Assembly (NCBI GenBank): GCA_031276865.1 | Contig: JAISMF010000094.1 | Span: forward strand, 33,740-97,739 | Direction of reading: 5' to 3' | Length of the DNA: 64,000 bases | DNA from: Deltaproteobacteria bacterium | GTDB lineage: Bacteria; Desulfobacterota; Desulfarculia; Adiutricales; Adiutricaceae | In this document: one piece after another, positions 42,505 to 52,655 of the stretch | Layout: each line of letters opens with the position of its first letter | How positions within the stretch are numbered: the stretch's first letter is position 1 | Program-made: the position numbers and the translations under genes | Notes under the pieces: generated by a model | Told to the model about the DNA's origin: nothing | Databases searched by the model: none | The model's input: the letters and a program-made list of their open reading frames with translations, nothing else

Positions 42505-43412
42505 AAAAGGCCTCCCAAAATAATAAACGGCGCCCCCGCGGCGAAAAACGGGCCGGATCCCTATCCGGCCTTGAAGAAACGGGCGCGCCTTAAGCGCCGG
42601 AGGGCGCGTCCGGCGGAGAAAAACGCTCCCAGTCCTTAAGGCCCTGGCAAAAAGACGGCGAGCCACGCGGCCGCCTTAAGACCAACCCTGTGGAGCGCCG
42701 TCTGAAAATCAGTTTCGTTTCCGTCAAGGCGTCCCTCCGGAAAGGCGGAAAAAGGCGTAATCATCGGCCACCAGGCTTTCAAACTTCCCCCAAGCCGCCG
42801 TCTCCCATCCACCCTACGCGGAAGCTTAAGGCTCAGGGAGGCCACCCCAAGCGTTTCCCGCAAAGCGCCAAAAACGAGGCCAAATAAGTCGACGTCAAAA
42901 AAGGCGTATCCGACCTCGGGCCATAGGTTCTTTAGCGAAAGAAAAGGAGGGAAGCCCGGCGAAGTCGGGAATCAAGCGGGGAAATGAACCCTTGCGACGC
43001 TAGTCTTTAAAAGCTCCGGCTGGAGAAGCGCCTTTATCACGCGATTCAGGGGCGGATCGGGGTACCCTCTGTCCACGGGCCGCTTCCGGTCCGGATGGGC
43101 TCTCCGGCGGATCTCTAAGCGGGTCGCTTAGAAAAATCCTGCAAAACGCCCGACCGCCCGTCCGGAAGGCCGGACGGGCCGACTGGCGGTTAAGCGGGCG
43201 GGTGAACGCCAAATTAACCCCATATTTAGTCGTAATTGATAAAATATAACACAATATATTTCGCAAAAACCCGAAAACGGGCGCCATCCCGCGTAGTCGC
43301 CCGCGTTATTGACCTCCGCCTGATAAAAGACTACCATTAACTAGCGTTGACAATACTCTTCTTCCCGACACCGGACGTTGTTTTTTAATAAATACAGGAT
43401 TCAGGCTCTCAA
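42505..43412. other. Non-coding stretch after copA
   Basis: About 0.9 kb without a supported gene. A GGCCGGAT-CCCT-ATCCGGCC hairpin (42551-42570) without T-run lies just after copA. The part from ~43140 is AT-richer toward 43412 and is related to the sequence upstream of the paralogous gene at 46768 (shared ATATTTAGT..TAAT and CCTGACAAAA-like blocks). Confidence 0.55.
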
Positions 43413-45044
43413 ATGAAAGAGCTTCCTTTGGGCATCCAAAACCTGGATGAAATAATCAAGAAAGATTATCTCTACGTCGATAAGACGAATTTATTCCCGG
43501 AACTGATTAAAAGGAAACAAATTTTTCTCTCACGTCCCCGACGCTTCGGCTAATCACTCCTTCTTAACTCCTTGGAACATATGTTCCGAGGTAACGCCGA
43601 CCTCTTTTCCGGGCTTAAAATAGCTGATTCCGGCTATAAGTTTAAAAAATTTCCGGTTATCCGCCTGAATATGACGATGGACTGCGATAGCCCCGAAATT
43701 CTCAAGGAAGAAATAATCAATAACCTTGGAAATATCGCCAAATCTTACACGAATGTCAAGCTAAGAAGCCAAAATCCTGGCGGGGCGTTAAAATTCCTTA
43801 TTGAGGATATAAGCAAAGAGTGTAACGAAAGAGTGGTCGTTCTGGTCGATGAGTATGACAACGCTGTTAGCAAATATATTGATAATATCGATTTAGCTAA
43901 GGCCAACACCGCCATTCTAAGCTCATTTTACATCGGGTTCAAAGATATTGATGAATTTTTGCATTTCGTCATGGCGACCGGGGTTACACGCTACGCTATG
44001 ATGGGTCTGTCCTCCGGTCTCAATCATTTGGTCGATGTCAGTTTTAAACCTAAATTCGCCGCAATCTGCGGCTTCACTCCTGAAGAGTTGGATCTATATT
44101 TTAGCGACCGTTACAGCTCGACCCTAGAGGATCTGAAATCTAACGACTACCTTCCGAAGGAGAGCTCGGAAGTTGACTTACGGCGAAAAATCCTTGATTG
44201 GTACGACGGTTACACTTGGGACGGAAAGATCAGGGTTCTGAATCCGATTTCAATCATGAATTTTTTTGACGAGCGAACTTTAAAACCTTATTGGGCCGCT
44301 ACCCCGCCTTCCATAAGTTTTCTTACCGAAGAGATTAAAACTAATCCCTTATTTTTCACAAATACATACCTTCATGGATACTCTTATTTAGATATTTCTC
44401 TAGCCACCGTTGGTAATATCAACCCAGTACCGCTATTATTTCATACGGGTTATTTGACCATAGATAAAATCAGCTTGATCGATGACGATTTACAATACTC
44501 CTTCACAGTTCCAAATTTCGAAATCGAAAAACCTTTTTATAAAATATTAAATGAATATTTATTTATAAAAAACAGCGTAACCGAAACCGCGGAATTAAAC
44601 GAAGCCCTCGTAAAACGTAACGGAACGCTATTGACTAAAATCATCAGAAGGCTTTTTTTACGTATTCCAGCGTAACATTATAAAAACAACGAAAAACTGG
44701 GAGAGTCCTTTTTTCATATGATTTTAATGAGTTACTGTTCTGGTTTGCTGCCCGAGGTCAGATCAGAGCCGGCCGGATCCGTTGGCGACGCGGATCTGAT
44801 CCTGATAACAGCGGGTGGACTACGCGCGGTTATGGAGATCAAATTCGCCCCGAGCGCCGAACCGATCAAGCTTGAGGAAACTCTGGACAAACTGGCCAAT
44901 ATGGGTCTTAAAGCCATCGATGAAAAAGAATACGGAGAATCCGACCGCCTGAAAGGCTACGACTTCGCGGTCATCGGGGTGGGCGTCATCGGCCGCGGCA
45001 ATGCCAAAGCAGTCTTCGGCGTCCCTCGGAATGACCCGGCTTAG
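43413..45044 (+). pseudogene. AAA-ATPase-like / PD-(D/E)XK nuclease gene with two stop codons
   Basis: Same family as the intact gene at 46768-48396 and about 80-85 percent identical to it. It is interrupted by TAA at 43551 and TAA at 44673, with the frame otherwise preserved. The first stop replaces the Lys of the Walker A-like RPRRFGKSLLLNSLE, so the ATPase site is lost; the second replaces a Glu in RIPAEHYK. The Walker B-like RVVVLVDEYD and the nuclease-like DADLILI..VMEIKFAP are retained. Absence of frameshifts shows that inactivation is recent. A truncated protein from 43572 onward cannot be excluded. Confidence 0.85.
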
Positions 45045-45465
45045 GATCATCATAGACGGGATTTAATCCAGTAAATATAGATAAAATATAAATCCTGTTT
45101 AACTATTTCACTCACTCCAGATATCAGAATAACCGCTCCTACCTTTTGGAGATGAAAAGCGAAACTTAAATATCATTTTCCAGTTCTAAAACATCCGATT
45201 CGAATATCCCGGTATCCCCTGAATATTACTCCGGCGGTTATATATTAGAAACAGCCTGTAACACGGACAGGGATACTAACTTTATTCTAACTTTTATCCG
45301 ACGAGGTAATATAAAAACAATCCGATATTTGATTCATCATGATAGAACTAGCCGAATAAAGCTAACGTGGACGGTGCGTGAGTAGGCGTTCAATTGTCAA
45401 CAAAAAAAATATCCGGAGACGGCCGTTTCACGACTTAACAATTACTCTCCGCCCTTCAAGGATAT

Positions 45466-45799
45466 TAGATTTTCTCCTGGAAGGCGCCCCAGGCGCTGCA
45501 GACGGTGCGGCATAACCTGACATCCACCAAATCGAGGCGTCGTATGGTTGAAAACCATGCCCATTAGCGCTGGAAAAACCCCGATGGCTGACGTCCGCAT
45601 AGATCCCGTGGAAGGTATCTGGCGATTCGATGGGGACGTATAAACTGTTCACCTGACAGCCGCCGTCCAAAATCCGTCTCCAGACATAGCATTCCATGAT
45701 ACCTGATACCGCTGTATCTCAGTCTCGCAAGCGCTAGTTTCATTTCGCGGGAACGATCCCCGCATCCGCTCCCAATTTTTAAGAGAAGTAAGTGTCGCC
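45466..45799 (-). pseudogene. Decayed fragment of the amidohydrolase gene
   Basis: Matches 49606-49955 inside the intact amidohydrolase, in the same order and strand, with many changes. Recognisable blocks are TCTCCTGGAAGGCG, ATCCCGTGGAAGG, GGCGATTCGATGGGG, CCGCCGTCCAAAATCC and GGAACGATCCCCGC. Translated parts read WRRILDGG and PIESP. It lies downstream of the broken ATPase gene, exactly as the intact gene lies downstream of the intact ATPase, marking a tandem duplication. Confidence 0.88.
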
Positions 45800-46767
45800 T
45801 GGCGGCGCTCCAGTCTGCCAAGAAAAATTTGAAAAAATACCAGCCCAAGCGTTCGATTACCGACAAATATTCCTCAAAAATTGCTGCCCCAAATTTTTCA
45901 TAAATCCCCAGAGTCGTCGTCACACGCCCTAAGCGAAGCATAAGGATTCGGACGCTTCTGGACGTTTTCCAAAGCCCACCCCTGCCGCGCCTAATAACCC
46001 GATCGACAAAAATAGGGCTCGGACCACGCCCCCCTCCGTCCGATCTTGAAACGAAAGACGTTGCCTCCTGGGAGTCGAAAGTCACGGCGCGGAGATGATC
46101 CAGAAGCTCCAGCGCTTTGAAAGCTCATGGTTTGAGGGAAACCCCTTTCCGGAACACCTTCCGTAGACAGAATCAGGCAAACAGCCCCTTATTAGAGGCC
46201 GCCGAAAAACAGATCCGGCCGGAAGTATCTCCGGTCGTAAGATTCGGAAGCGAACCCCGAAGAAACCGCTGTTTAAGGGCCGTTTCCGACCCGGGAAGTC
46301 TCCGCCCTGCGAGTCCTGAAAGATACCCGCCCGGAAACGCCCGTCTAACCACTGACAACCGGCCCGGAAAGCACGATTGCCCAGTCGGCGGTTTAACAGC
46401 CGAAGCTTAGCAATTAAACCTATATTTAGTTATAATGTAAAATATCATTACCATTTATTGTGGTAAAAACTCCGTGAAAGGCGTCATCCCCCGTAATCGA
46501 CGAGCTATTGACCGCAACCTGACAAAAGGTTAAAATTAAAATTAGAGACTGGTAAGGAAATTGTCTGGTATCGAAAATTGATAAGTGACATCATAAATAA
46601 TAAAGGATATAATTCAATAGTTTACAGACCATAAAGCAGATTGTTTCAAAATCTTAAAAATCCTTTGACTTTTCTCAAACGCGTCAGATGTATTAAAAGA
46701 ATCGGTTTTTTGACGCCAGCCGTCAAATTTGCTAACTGTTTGATAAATTAAGGATTTCAACGCTCCA
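45800..46767. other. Unassigned sequence between the duplicated units
   Basis: About 1 kb without a supported gene. From ~46340 it is related to the 5' flank of the first ATPase copy. A possible promoter for the gene at 46768 is TTGACG (46710-46715), 17 bases, TAACTG (46733-46738). The rest (45800-46340) shows no recognisable similarity to other parts of the window. Confidence 0.4.
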
Positions 46768-48396
46768 ATGAAAACCCTTCCATTATCCATGCAGTCTCTC
46801 AAAAAAATCATTGACAAAGGGGCTGTTTACGTTGATAAGACATATTTATTCACTGATCTTATTGAGAATGAACAAATTTTTCTCTCCCGTCCCCGGCGGT
46901 TCGGCAAATCTCTTCTTCTAAACTCTCTGGAACAAATGTTCCTCGGTAACGCCGACCTTTTTTCCGGGCTTAAAATCGCTGACTCCGGCTATGAATTTCA
47001 AAAATATCCGGTTATCCGCCTGAGCATGACGATGGTTTCCAAAACCCCGGAAATCCTCACGGATAGGTTGTTAAAAAATCTTCAGAATATCGCCGAATCT
47101 TACAACATAGGCCTCAGAGACGATGATCCTGGCGGAGCCTTACAACTTCTTATTAAGGATCTAAGCGAAAAGTACGGAGAAAGAGTGGTCGTCCTGATCG
47201 ATGAGTATGACCATCCAGTCAGCTCTCATATGGATAATATCGTATTAGCCAAGGCCAACACTGAAGTTCTAAGCTCTTTTTATGTCGGGTTCAAAGAGAT
47301 GGATGATTTCTTGCGTTTCGTCCTAGTTACCGGTGTAACCCGCTACGCCATGATGGGTCTATCCTCCGGACTCAATCAGTTGGTCGACATAAGTTTTGAT
47401 CCTGAATTTGCCGCAATCTGCGGCTTCACTCCCGACGAGCTGGATCAATATTTTGGCGAACGTTACAGCTCGACTTTGAAAGATTTAAAATCCACCGGCG
47501 ACCTACCTCCGGAGAGCTCGGAAGCCGACTTGCGTCAAAAAATCCTTGATTGGTACGATGGTTATACCTGGGACGGGAAAACTAGGATTCTGAACCCGAT
47601 TTCAATCTTAAATTTTTTTAAAAAACGCATTTTAAATCCTTATTGGTCCGCTACCTCGCCTTCCATCAGTTTTCTTACCAAAGAGATTGAAACTAATCCC
47701 TTATCTTTTACAAATACATACCTTCATGGATACTCTTATTTAGATATTTCTCTAGCCACCGTTGGTAATGTCAACCCAGTCCCGCTATTATTTCACTCGG
47801 GTTATTTGACCATAGATAAAATCAGCCGGATCGATGGCGATTTACAATACTCCTTCACGGTACCAAATTTCGAGGTCGAAAAACCTTTTTATAAAATATT
47901 AAATGAATATTTATTTATAAAAAACATCGTAACCGAGGCCGCGGAATTAAACGAAGCCCTCGTAAAACGTAACGGAACGCTATTGACTAAAATCATCAGA
48001 AGGCTTTTTTTACGTATTCCAGCGGAACATTATAAAAAAAACGAAAAACTGGGAGAGTCCTTTTTTCATATGATTTTAATGAGTTACTGTTCCGGCTTGC
48101 TGCCCGAGGTAAGATCCGAACCGGCCGGACCCGTTGGCGACGCGGATCTGATCCTAATAAGTACGGGCGGACTTCGCGCGGTTCTGGAGCTCAAATTCGC
48201 CCCGGACGCCGATCCGGACAAGCTGGAGGAGGCTCTGGACAACCTGGCCAACCTAGGCCTAAAGGCCATCGATGAAAAAGAATATGGCGAATCCGATCGC
48301 CTGAAAGGCTACGACTTCGCGGTCATCGGGGTGGGCGTCATCGGCCGCGGCAAGGCTAAAGCCGTCTTCGGCGTCCCACGGAATGACCCGTGTTAG
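46768..48396 (+). CDS. AAA-ATPase-like protein with PD-(D/E)XK nuclease domain (DUF1703 type)
   Basis: 542 residues, two domains: an N-terminal ATPase-like region (residues ~1-280) with MQSLKKIIDKGAVYVDKT, the Walker A-like RPRRFGKSLLLNSLEQMF and the Walker B-like VVVLIDEYDHPV; and a C-terminal nuclease-fold region (from ~420) with GDADLILIS..AVLELKFAPD, the D...ExK pattern. This family is widespread and multi-copy in gut and host-associated bacteria; its function is not established. Moderately AT-richer than its neighbours. Intact partner of the broken copy at 43413 and distant relative of the gene at 54201. Confidence 0.85.
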   Translation: MKTLPLSMQSLKKIIDKGAVYVDKTYLFTDLIENEQIFLSRPRRFGKSLLLNSLEQMFLGNADLFSGLKIADSGYEFQKYPVIRLSMTMVSKTPEILTDRLLKNLQNIAESYNIGLRDDDPGGALQLLIKDLSEKYGERVVVLIDEYDHPVSSHMDNIVLAKANTEVLSSFYVGFKEMDDFLRFVLVTGVTRYAMMGLSSGLNQLVDISFDPEFAAICGFTPDELDQYFGERYSSTLKDLKSTGDLPPESSEADLRQKILDWYDGYTWDGKTRILNPISILNFFKKRILNPYWSATSPSISFLTKEIETNPLSFTNTYLHGYSYLDISLATVGNVNPVPLLFHSGYLTIDKISRIDGDLQYSFTVPNFEVEKPFYKILNEYLFIKNIVTEAAELNEALVKRNGTLLTKIIRRLFLRIPAEHYKKNEKLGESFFHMILMSYCSGLLPEVRSEPAGPVGDADLILISTGGLRAVLELKFAPDADPDKLEEALDNLANLGLKAIDEKEYGESDRLKGYDFAVIGVGVIGRGKAKAVFGVPRNDPC

Positions 48397-49428
48397 GAGC
48401 ATTCTGGACGAGCTTTAGTCCAATAAATATTGTTATAATTTGAATCCTGCTTAGCTATTTCATTCACTCCAAATTTCAGAGTAACCACTCCTCCTTCTCG
48501 GAGACAGAGAACGAAACTTAAATCTCATTTTTCCAGTTCTAAAACATCCGATTCTATTGGGGTTTGTCCGCAATATGATGTTCTAGAAAAAATTCAATAT
48601 TACAATTCAAGTTTTAACCGATATTTCATATAAGGCTAAATGTTTAAACAATTAGGATCTAAAGACTAAAATTCCAATATAAATAGAAGCATACTATGTT
48701 AAAAAATTGATTTATCCTTTAAACACCAAAACTTTGCATAAATTATCCAATTACCCCGGCCGATAAAAGTTAGAAAGGTAAAAGGAAGAGATTCACTTGA
48801 ATACGTGATTTTTTTCCAATATTTAACAGCCGTGGTAATACATCATATTGGGAACAAACCCTTCTAATGTCAAAATATCCCCAAAATATGAAAACAACCG
48901 ATACTTGACTCTTCTTAAGCTCACGCGCCGATGAAATCTAATACGGACAGGGCGTGTATAGGCGTTAGATTTTTCAACTAAAAAAAACCCGGACCCGGCC
49001 GTTTCCCGACTTAAAAATTTCACCAATCCCTCCAGAGACGATCGCATCCTCCAAGCATCCAAGAATGCAAAACCAACCTCGACTGACCGTTCACGCGGTT
49101 CGAAGACGCCAGCGTCAGGCGTTTTAAAAAGACGGAGGGAACGGACGACCGCGCCGTTCTTTCCTTCGGGAAAGCCGGTAACACCGCGGCCTCCGGTCTT
49201 CTTGCGAAATACGAGCCTACGCCCTTTTCCCAGGCGCCCGGAAGCGTCGGCCCGGGCCGGATCTGTTTTTCGCGAAAACAAAGGTTGACGAACCATGCCA
49301 AAAAGGCTGAAAACCCCCGCGCCAGTTTTTTTGGGGTCGAGGAAAAGCCCGGGAAATATCCGCCGCCGAAAAATCCTTAACGACTCCATTCGGGCGTTTA
49401 GGGAACCCGGACGCGCGGGCTTAATTTC
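48397..49428. other. Non-coding 3' flank of the ATPase gene
   Basis: About 1 kb. The first ~620 bases are AT-rich and partly match 45045-45440. The GC-rich part 49020-49430 is specific to this copy. An open frame on the minus strand (48823-49389) has Arg/Phe-rich composition and no ribosome binding site, so I do not call it. Confidence 0.5.
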
Positions 49429-51087
49429 TCAGATCCCGGGGAAAACCGGAGATCCGGCCCCCTCTTCCCGCCTGAAGCGGATTTCACCCCCCACCACGGT
49501 CATGAGCGCCCGGACGTCTTTAAGATCCGCCGCGCTTATCTCCCAGGGATCCCGGTCCAAAAGGACGAAATCGGAAAATTTCCCCGCCTTAAGCGAGCCT
49601 AGGTTATTCTCCTGGAAGGCGGCCCGGGCGCTCCAGACGGTGTAGCTGGAAAAGGCCTCCTCCAAAGAGAGGGCGTCGTAGGGCTGGAAACCCTCATCCG
49701 GGTAGCCGGAAAGGTCCCGGCGGGTGACGGCCGCGTAGATCCCGTGGAAGGGATTGGGCGATTCGATGGGGGCGTCGGAACCGTTCACGAGATAGCCGCC
49801 GTCCAAAATCCTTCTCCAGGCGTAGCAATCCCTCACCCGGCCGGGACCCAGCCTGGCGGGGGCCATCTTCATGTCGTACATTATCCCGGCGCTTTGAATG
49901 GAGGGAACGATCCCCGCCTCCGCTCCCAGCTTTAAAAGCGACGGGGAGGTCACCTGATAGTGCTCCACGCGGAAGCGCCTCTCGGGAAGAGAGCTTCCGC
50001 AGGCCTTCATCATGAGCCTTACAGCCTGCTCGATGGCCCTGTCGCCTATCGCGTGGATTATGGCCTGGAGGTTTTCCGCCGCGGCCTTCCGGAAAAGCTC
50101 CAGAAGGGCGTCGTCCTCGTAATTGCCGGAGCCGAAATGCCCGGGGCGGTCGTGATACTCCTTAAAGAGCCAGGCGCTGCGGGAGCCTAAGGAGCCGTCG
50201 GAGAAGAGCTTAACCCCGTCCACGCTCAAATGATCGCTACGGACTAACTCGCGGAAGCGCCCGTTCGCGATTTCGGGAAGCCAGGGGTCTCCCGGGACGT
50301 TTCCTCGGAAGCGGACCCTGAGTTCGCCCCTTCCGTCCAGCTCCCTTAAAAGTTTCAGATCGGTTGGCTTGGTGCCGCAGTCCACCACGGTGGTGAGGCC
50401 CAGAGAGAGCATCTCGTTTTCCGCGAGGGTGAAGACGTCTTTAAGGTTCCTGCCGTCGTAGGGAGGCATGACCTCCCAGACCGCCTTCATGGCCCGGCCC
50501 ACCAGAACCCCCTTGAGGCTTCCGTCGGGGTTTTTCAAAACGGCCCCTCCCGCGGGTGGACGGGTGTTTCCGTCCACCCGCGAGAGTTCCAACGCCATGG
50601 AGTTCAGCCAGTTGGAGTGCTTGTCCACCCGGTCCAAAACGACGGGGTTTTCGGGGGCTGCCTCGTCTAGGTCCCTTTTATCCGGAAAAGAGGGGTCGCC
50701 CCAGAGATTGTCGTCCCAGCCCCGGCCGTGAAGCCAGACCCCGGGGGGCAGGTTTTCGATCTTCTCCCGCACCTTTTCGAGGGTCTCCCGGTAACCCAAA
50801 CCCGCGAGATCCAGCTGGGTGAGTTTCAAACCCTCGCTAACAAGATGCGAGTGCGAATCGATTAGACCCGGAACGACGGTTCCGCCTTGAAGATCCAGCT
50901 CCCTAATCCTTTCGCGGAAGGAGTCGTCTTTCAAGAATCCAGAAAGAGCGTCCCGAGCCTCCTCTAAAGAATCCCCGACAAAGACGATCCTCCCCCCCAA
51001 AGACGCCAGAACCCCGGCGCGGGGCCTTTCGGGATCCATGGTGCGGATGTTCCCGTTGTAAAAAACCTCTCCTTTTTCAGCCGCCAT
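49429..51087 (-). CDS. Amidohydrolase family protein (YtcJ-like)
   Basis: 552-residue metal-dependent hydrolase of the amidohydrolase-3 group. N-terminal beta-sandwich part FYNGNIRTMDPERP, metal-binding VPGLIDSHSHLVSEG (HxH), later IIHAIGDRA and FRVEHYQ, and VNGSDAPIESPNPFHGIYAAV toward the C-terminus, closing with KAGKFSDFVLLDRDPWEI. Such enzymes hydrolyse amide or imine bonds in cyclic or acylated small molecules; the substrate is unknown. No signal peptide. The ATG at 51087 has only a weak ribosome binding site. The 3' part was copied into 45466-45799. Confidence 0.9.
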   Translation of the reverse strand: MAAEKGEVFYNGNIRTMDPERPRAGVLASLGGRIVFVGDSLEEARDALSGFLKDDSFRERIRELDLQGGTVVPGLIDSHSHLVSEGLKLTQLDLAGLGYRETLEKVREKIENLPPGVWLHGRGWDDNLWGDPSFPDKRDLDEAAPENPVVLDRVDKHSNWLNSMALELSRVDGNTRPPAGGAVLKNPDGSLKGVLVGRAMKAVWEVMPPYDGRNLKDVFTLAENEMLSLGLTTVVDCGTKPTDLKLLRELDGRGELRVRFRGNVPGDPWLPEIANGRFRELVRSDHLSVDGVKLFSDGSLGSRSAWLFKEYHDRPGHFGSGNYEDDALLELFRKAAAENLQAIIHAIGDRAIEQAVRLMMKACGSSLPERRFRVEHYQVTSPSLLKLGAEAGIVPSIQSAGIMYDMKMAPARLGPGRVRDCYAWRRILDGGYLVNGSDAPIESPNPFHGIYAAVTRRDLSGYPDEGFQPYDALSLEEAFSSYTVWSARAAFQENNLGSLKAGKFSDFVLLDRDPWEISAADLKDVRALMTVVGGEIRFRREEGAGSPVFPGI

Positions 51088-51143
51088 GATCTTCGACGCC
51101 CCGAATTAAAATTTGAGGGTGGAAACAAAAAAAAACGCGGAAC

Positions 51144-51174
51144 TTGACAATTTAAACCGATCGCCGGATAAAAT
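51144..51174 (+). promoter_or_regulatory. Possible orphan promoter
   Basis: TTGACA at 51144-51149 and TAAAAT at 51169-51174 with a long 19-base spacer (or ATAAAA with 18). It points away from the amidohydrolase and toward the 3' end of pepP on the opposite strand. No gene follows on the plus strand, so it may drive an antisense transcript or be chance. Confidence 0.35.
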
Positions 51175-51509
51175 AGCGAACTATGCGACGATACGGCCCC
51201 GGGCGTTAAAAAAACAGCGGATCGCGTTGAAACAGGGCGCCTTGAATAAAAAACCCTTCCCGTGAAAACGAAACGCGCGCTTAATAAAAAAACACCCAGA
51301 TGTTCCTCTCGGGATTATTTCTGCGGACCATCATCTTATCCCGGTTAATGTCTTCCGCTGATTCGAGTCGCTTATTTTATCCCGAGCCCGAACCGGAGCC
51401 GGGGTGTTCGTCTTCGCCGTGGCTTATAAAGACGCCGCACCCAAGGGGAGTTTCCCCCTCGAAAGAACCGCCCTGTCGCTCCGACGGACGCCTTTCGAGC
51501 GGAGCCGCC

Positions 51510-52655
51510 TCAGGCCGCGTCCAGATGGTAATCGTAGTAGAGCCGGTTCTTGTTTAAGACCTCCCGGCCCTTCTCCGTAATCAGGCAGAGCTGCTCCAGC
51601 CTCACCCCCCCTTTTCCGGGGAGGTAGATTCCCGGCTCCACCGTGACTAAAGAACCCGGCTTAAGTTCATCCTGGGAGGAAGTGGAGAGCCTAGGCTCCT
51701 CGTGGACCAAAAGGCCGACGCCGTGGCCGAGACTGTGGTTGAAATACTCGCCGTAACCCTCGCTGGCGATATACGATCTGGCCACGGCGTCCACCTCGGA
51801 GCCTTTCTTGCCTGGGCCCAGGGCCTCCAAGGCCCTCCGCTGGGCCTCCTTCACCACCGCGTAAATCCTCTTCTGCCAGTCGGCGGGCTTGAAGGGCATG
51901 AAGGTGCGGGTCATGTCCGAGCAGTAGCCTTTGTAGCGGGAGCCGATGTCTATCACCACCATCTCGTTTTTCCCGATCTTCTTGTTGGAAGGCTCGGCGT
52001 GGGGGAGGGCGGCGTTCCGGCCGGAGGCCACGATGGAGGGAAAGGCCGGACCCTCGGCTCCCAGGAGGCGGAAATTGTTCTCCAGAAAAAGGGAGGCCGC
52101 GTTCTCGGAGTAGCCCGGTTCCAGTTCGTTCCAGAGCCTATCCAGGGCCTTCTCGGTTATGTCCACCGCCCGCCGCACCAAAGCTAGCTCCTCCGGACTT
52201 TTAACAACGCGGAAATCCCCCAGGTTGAAGGGAAGCGGCTTGAAGGCGTTCTTTCCCAGGACGGCGAAAAGCCTTCCTAAAAAATCCACCGTCATCATCC
52301 GCGGCTCGTAAGAGAGCTCGCCCAGGTCCAGGCCCTCTTTTTTCAAAAGCTCGGGCACGCCGCTCCGGTAGACCAGTATCTCGAATGCCGGAGCCTCCGC
52401 TTTGGCGGCCTCGGCGTAGCGGGGGTCGGTTAAAAGCAGGTTTTGGCCCTTGAGGGTGATTATCAGACAGCCCGAACTTTCAGTGAGCATCAGATCGGGC
52501 GCTTTGAAGCCGGAAAAGTAGCGGCGGTTTTCCGGCGACTGCACCAGGACGGCGGAAACTCCGCCCTCCTCCATCCTCTCCCTTAACCGCGCCAGGCGTT
52601 CGGGACAGGGATCCGGAGCGGGGCCTTTCTTTTTCCTTTCCGCGGTGGGCGTCAT
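51510..52655 (-). CDS. pepP: Xaa-Pro aminopeptidase (M24B family)
   Basis: Removes N-terminal residues before proline; two-metal cytoplasmic peptidase. 381 residues: an N-terminal creatinase-like domain (RLRERMEEGGVSAVLVQSPE, then YFSGFKAPDLMLTES) and the pita-bread catalytic domain with metal ligands in VVIDIGSRYKGYCSDMTRTF, GHGVGLLVHEEP, TVEPGIYLPGKGGVRLEQ. AAGGAGG lies four bases before the ATG. A 5'-half copy of this gene survives as a pseudogene at 58150-58889. The symbol is by family; pepQ is an alternative. Confidence 0.92.
   Translation of the reverse strand: MTPTAERKKKGPAPDPCPERLARLRERMEEGGVSAVLVQSPENRRYFSGFKAPDLMLTESSGCLIITLKGQNLLLTDPRYAEAAKAEAPAFEILVYRSGVPELLKKEGLDLGELSYEPRMMTVDFLGRLFAVLGKNAFKPLPFNLGDFRVVKSPEELALVRRAVDITEKALDRLWNELEPGYSENAASLFLENNFRLLGAEGPAFPSIVASGRNAALPHAEPSNKKIGKNEMVVIDIGSRYKGYCSDMTRTFMPFKPADWQKRIYAVVKEAQRRALEALGPGKKGSEVDAVARSYIASEGYGEYFNHSLGHGVGLLVHEEPRLSTSSQDELKPGSLVTVEPGIYLPGKGGVRLEQLCLITEKGREVLNKNRLYYDYHLDAA

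Larger units (their letters stand above)
43140..49955. repeat. Tandem segmental duplication of ATPase/nuclease gene plus amidohydrolase 3' part
   Basis: Unit 1 (about 43140-45799) and unit 2 (about 46340-49955) share upstream sequence, the ATPase/nuclease gene, a common 3' flank (for example TCCAGTTCTAAAACATCCGATTC at 45181-45203 and 48534-48556), and the amidohydrolase 3' part. The start-to-start distance of the ATPase genes is 3355 bases. Unit 2 has extra sequence at about 49020-49430. The sequence 45800-46340 between the units is not assigned. Confidence 0.8.

Noticed and set aside
42139..42666. 175-codon open frame antisense to copA
   Set aside because: It is a shadow of the copA reading frame in GC-rich DNA; copA motifs are clear.
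45564..46085. 173-codon open frame on the minus strand
   Set aside because: Its end overlaps the eroded amidohydrolase copy in another frame, and the rest shows no gene-like features.
48823..49389. 188-codon open frame on the minus strand
   Set aside because: Arg/Phe/Gly-rich, no ribosome binding site, and it spans the border between duplicated and non-duplicated sequence.
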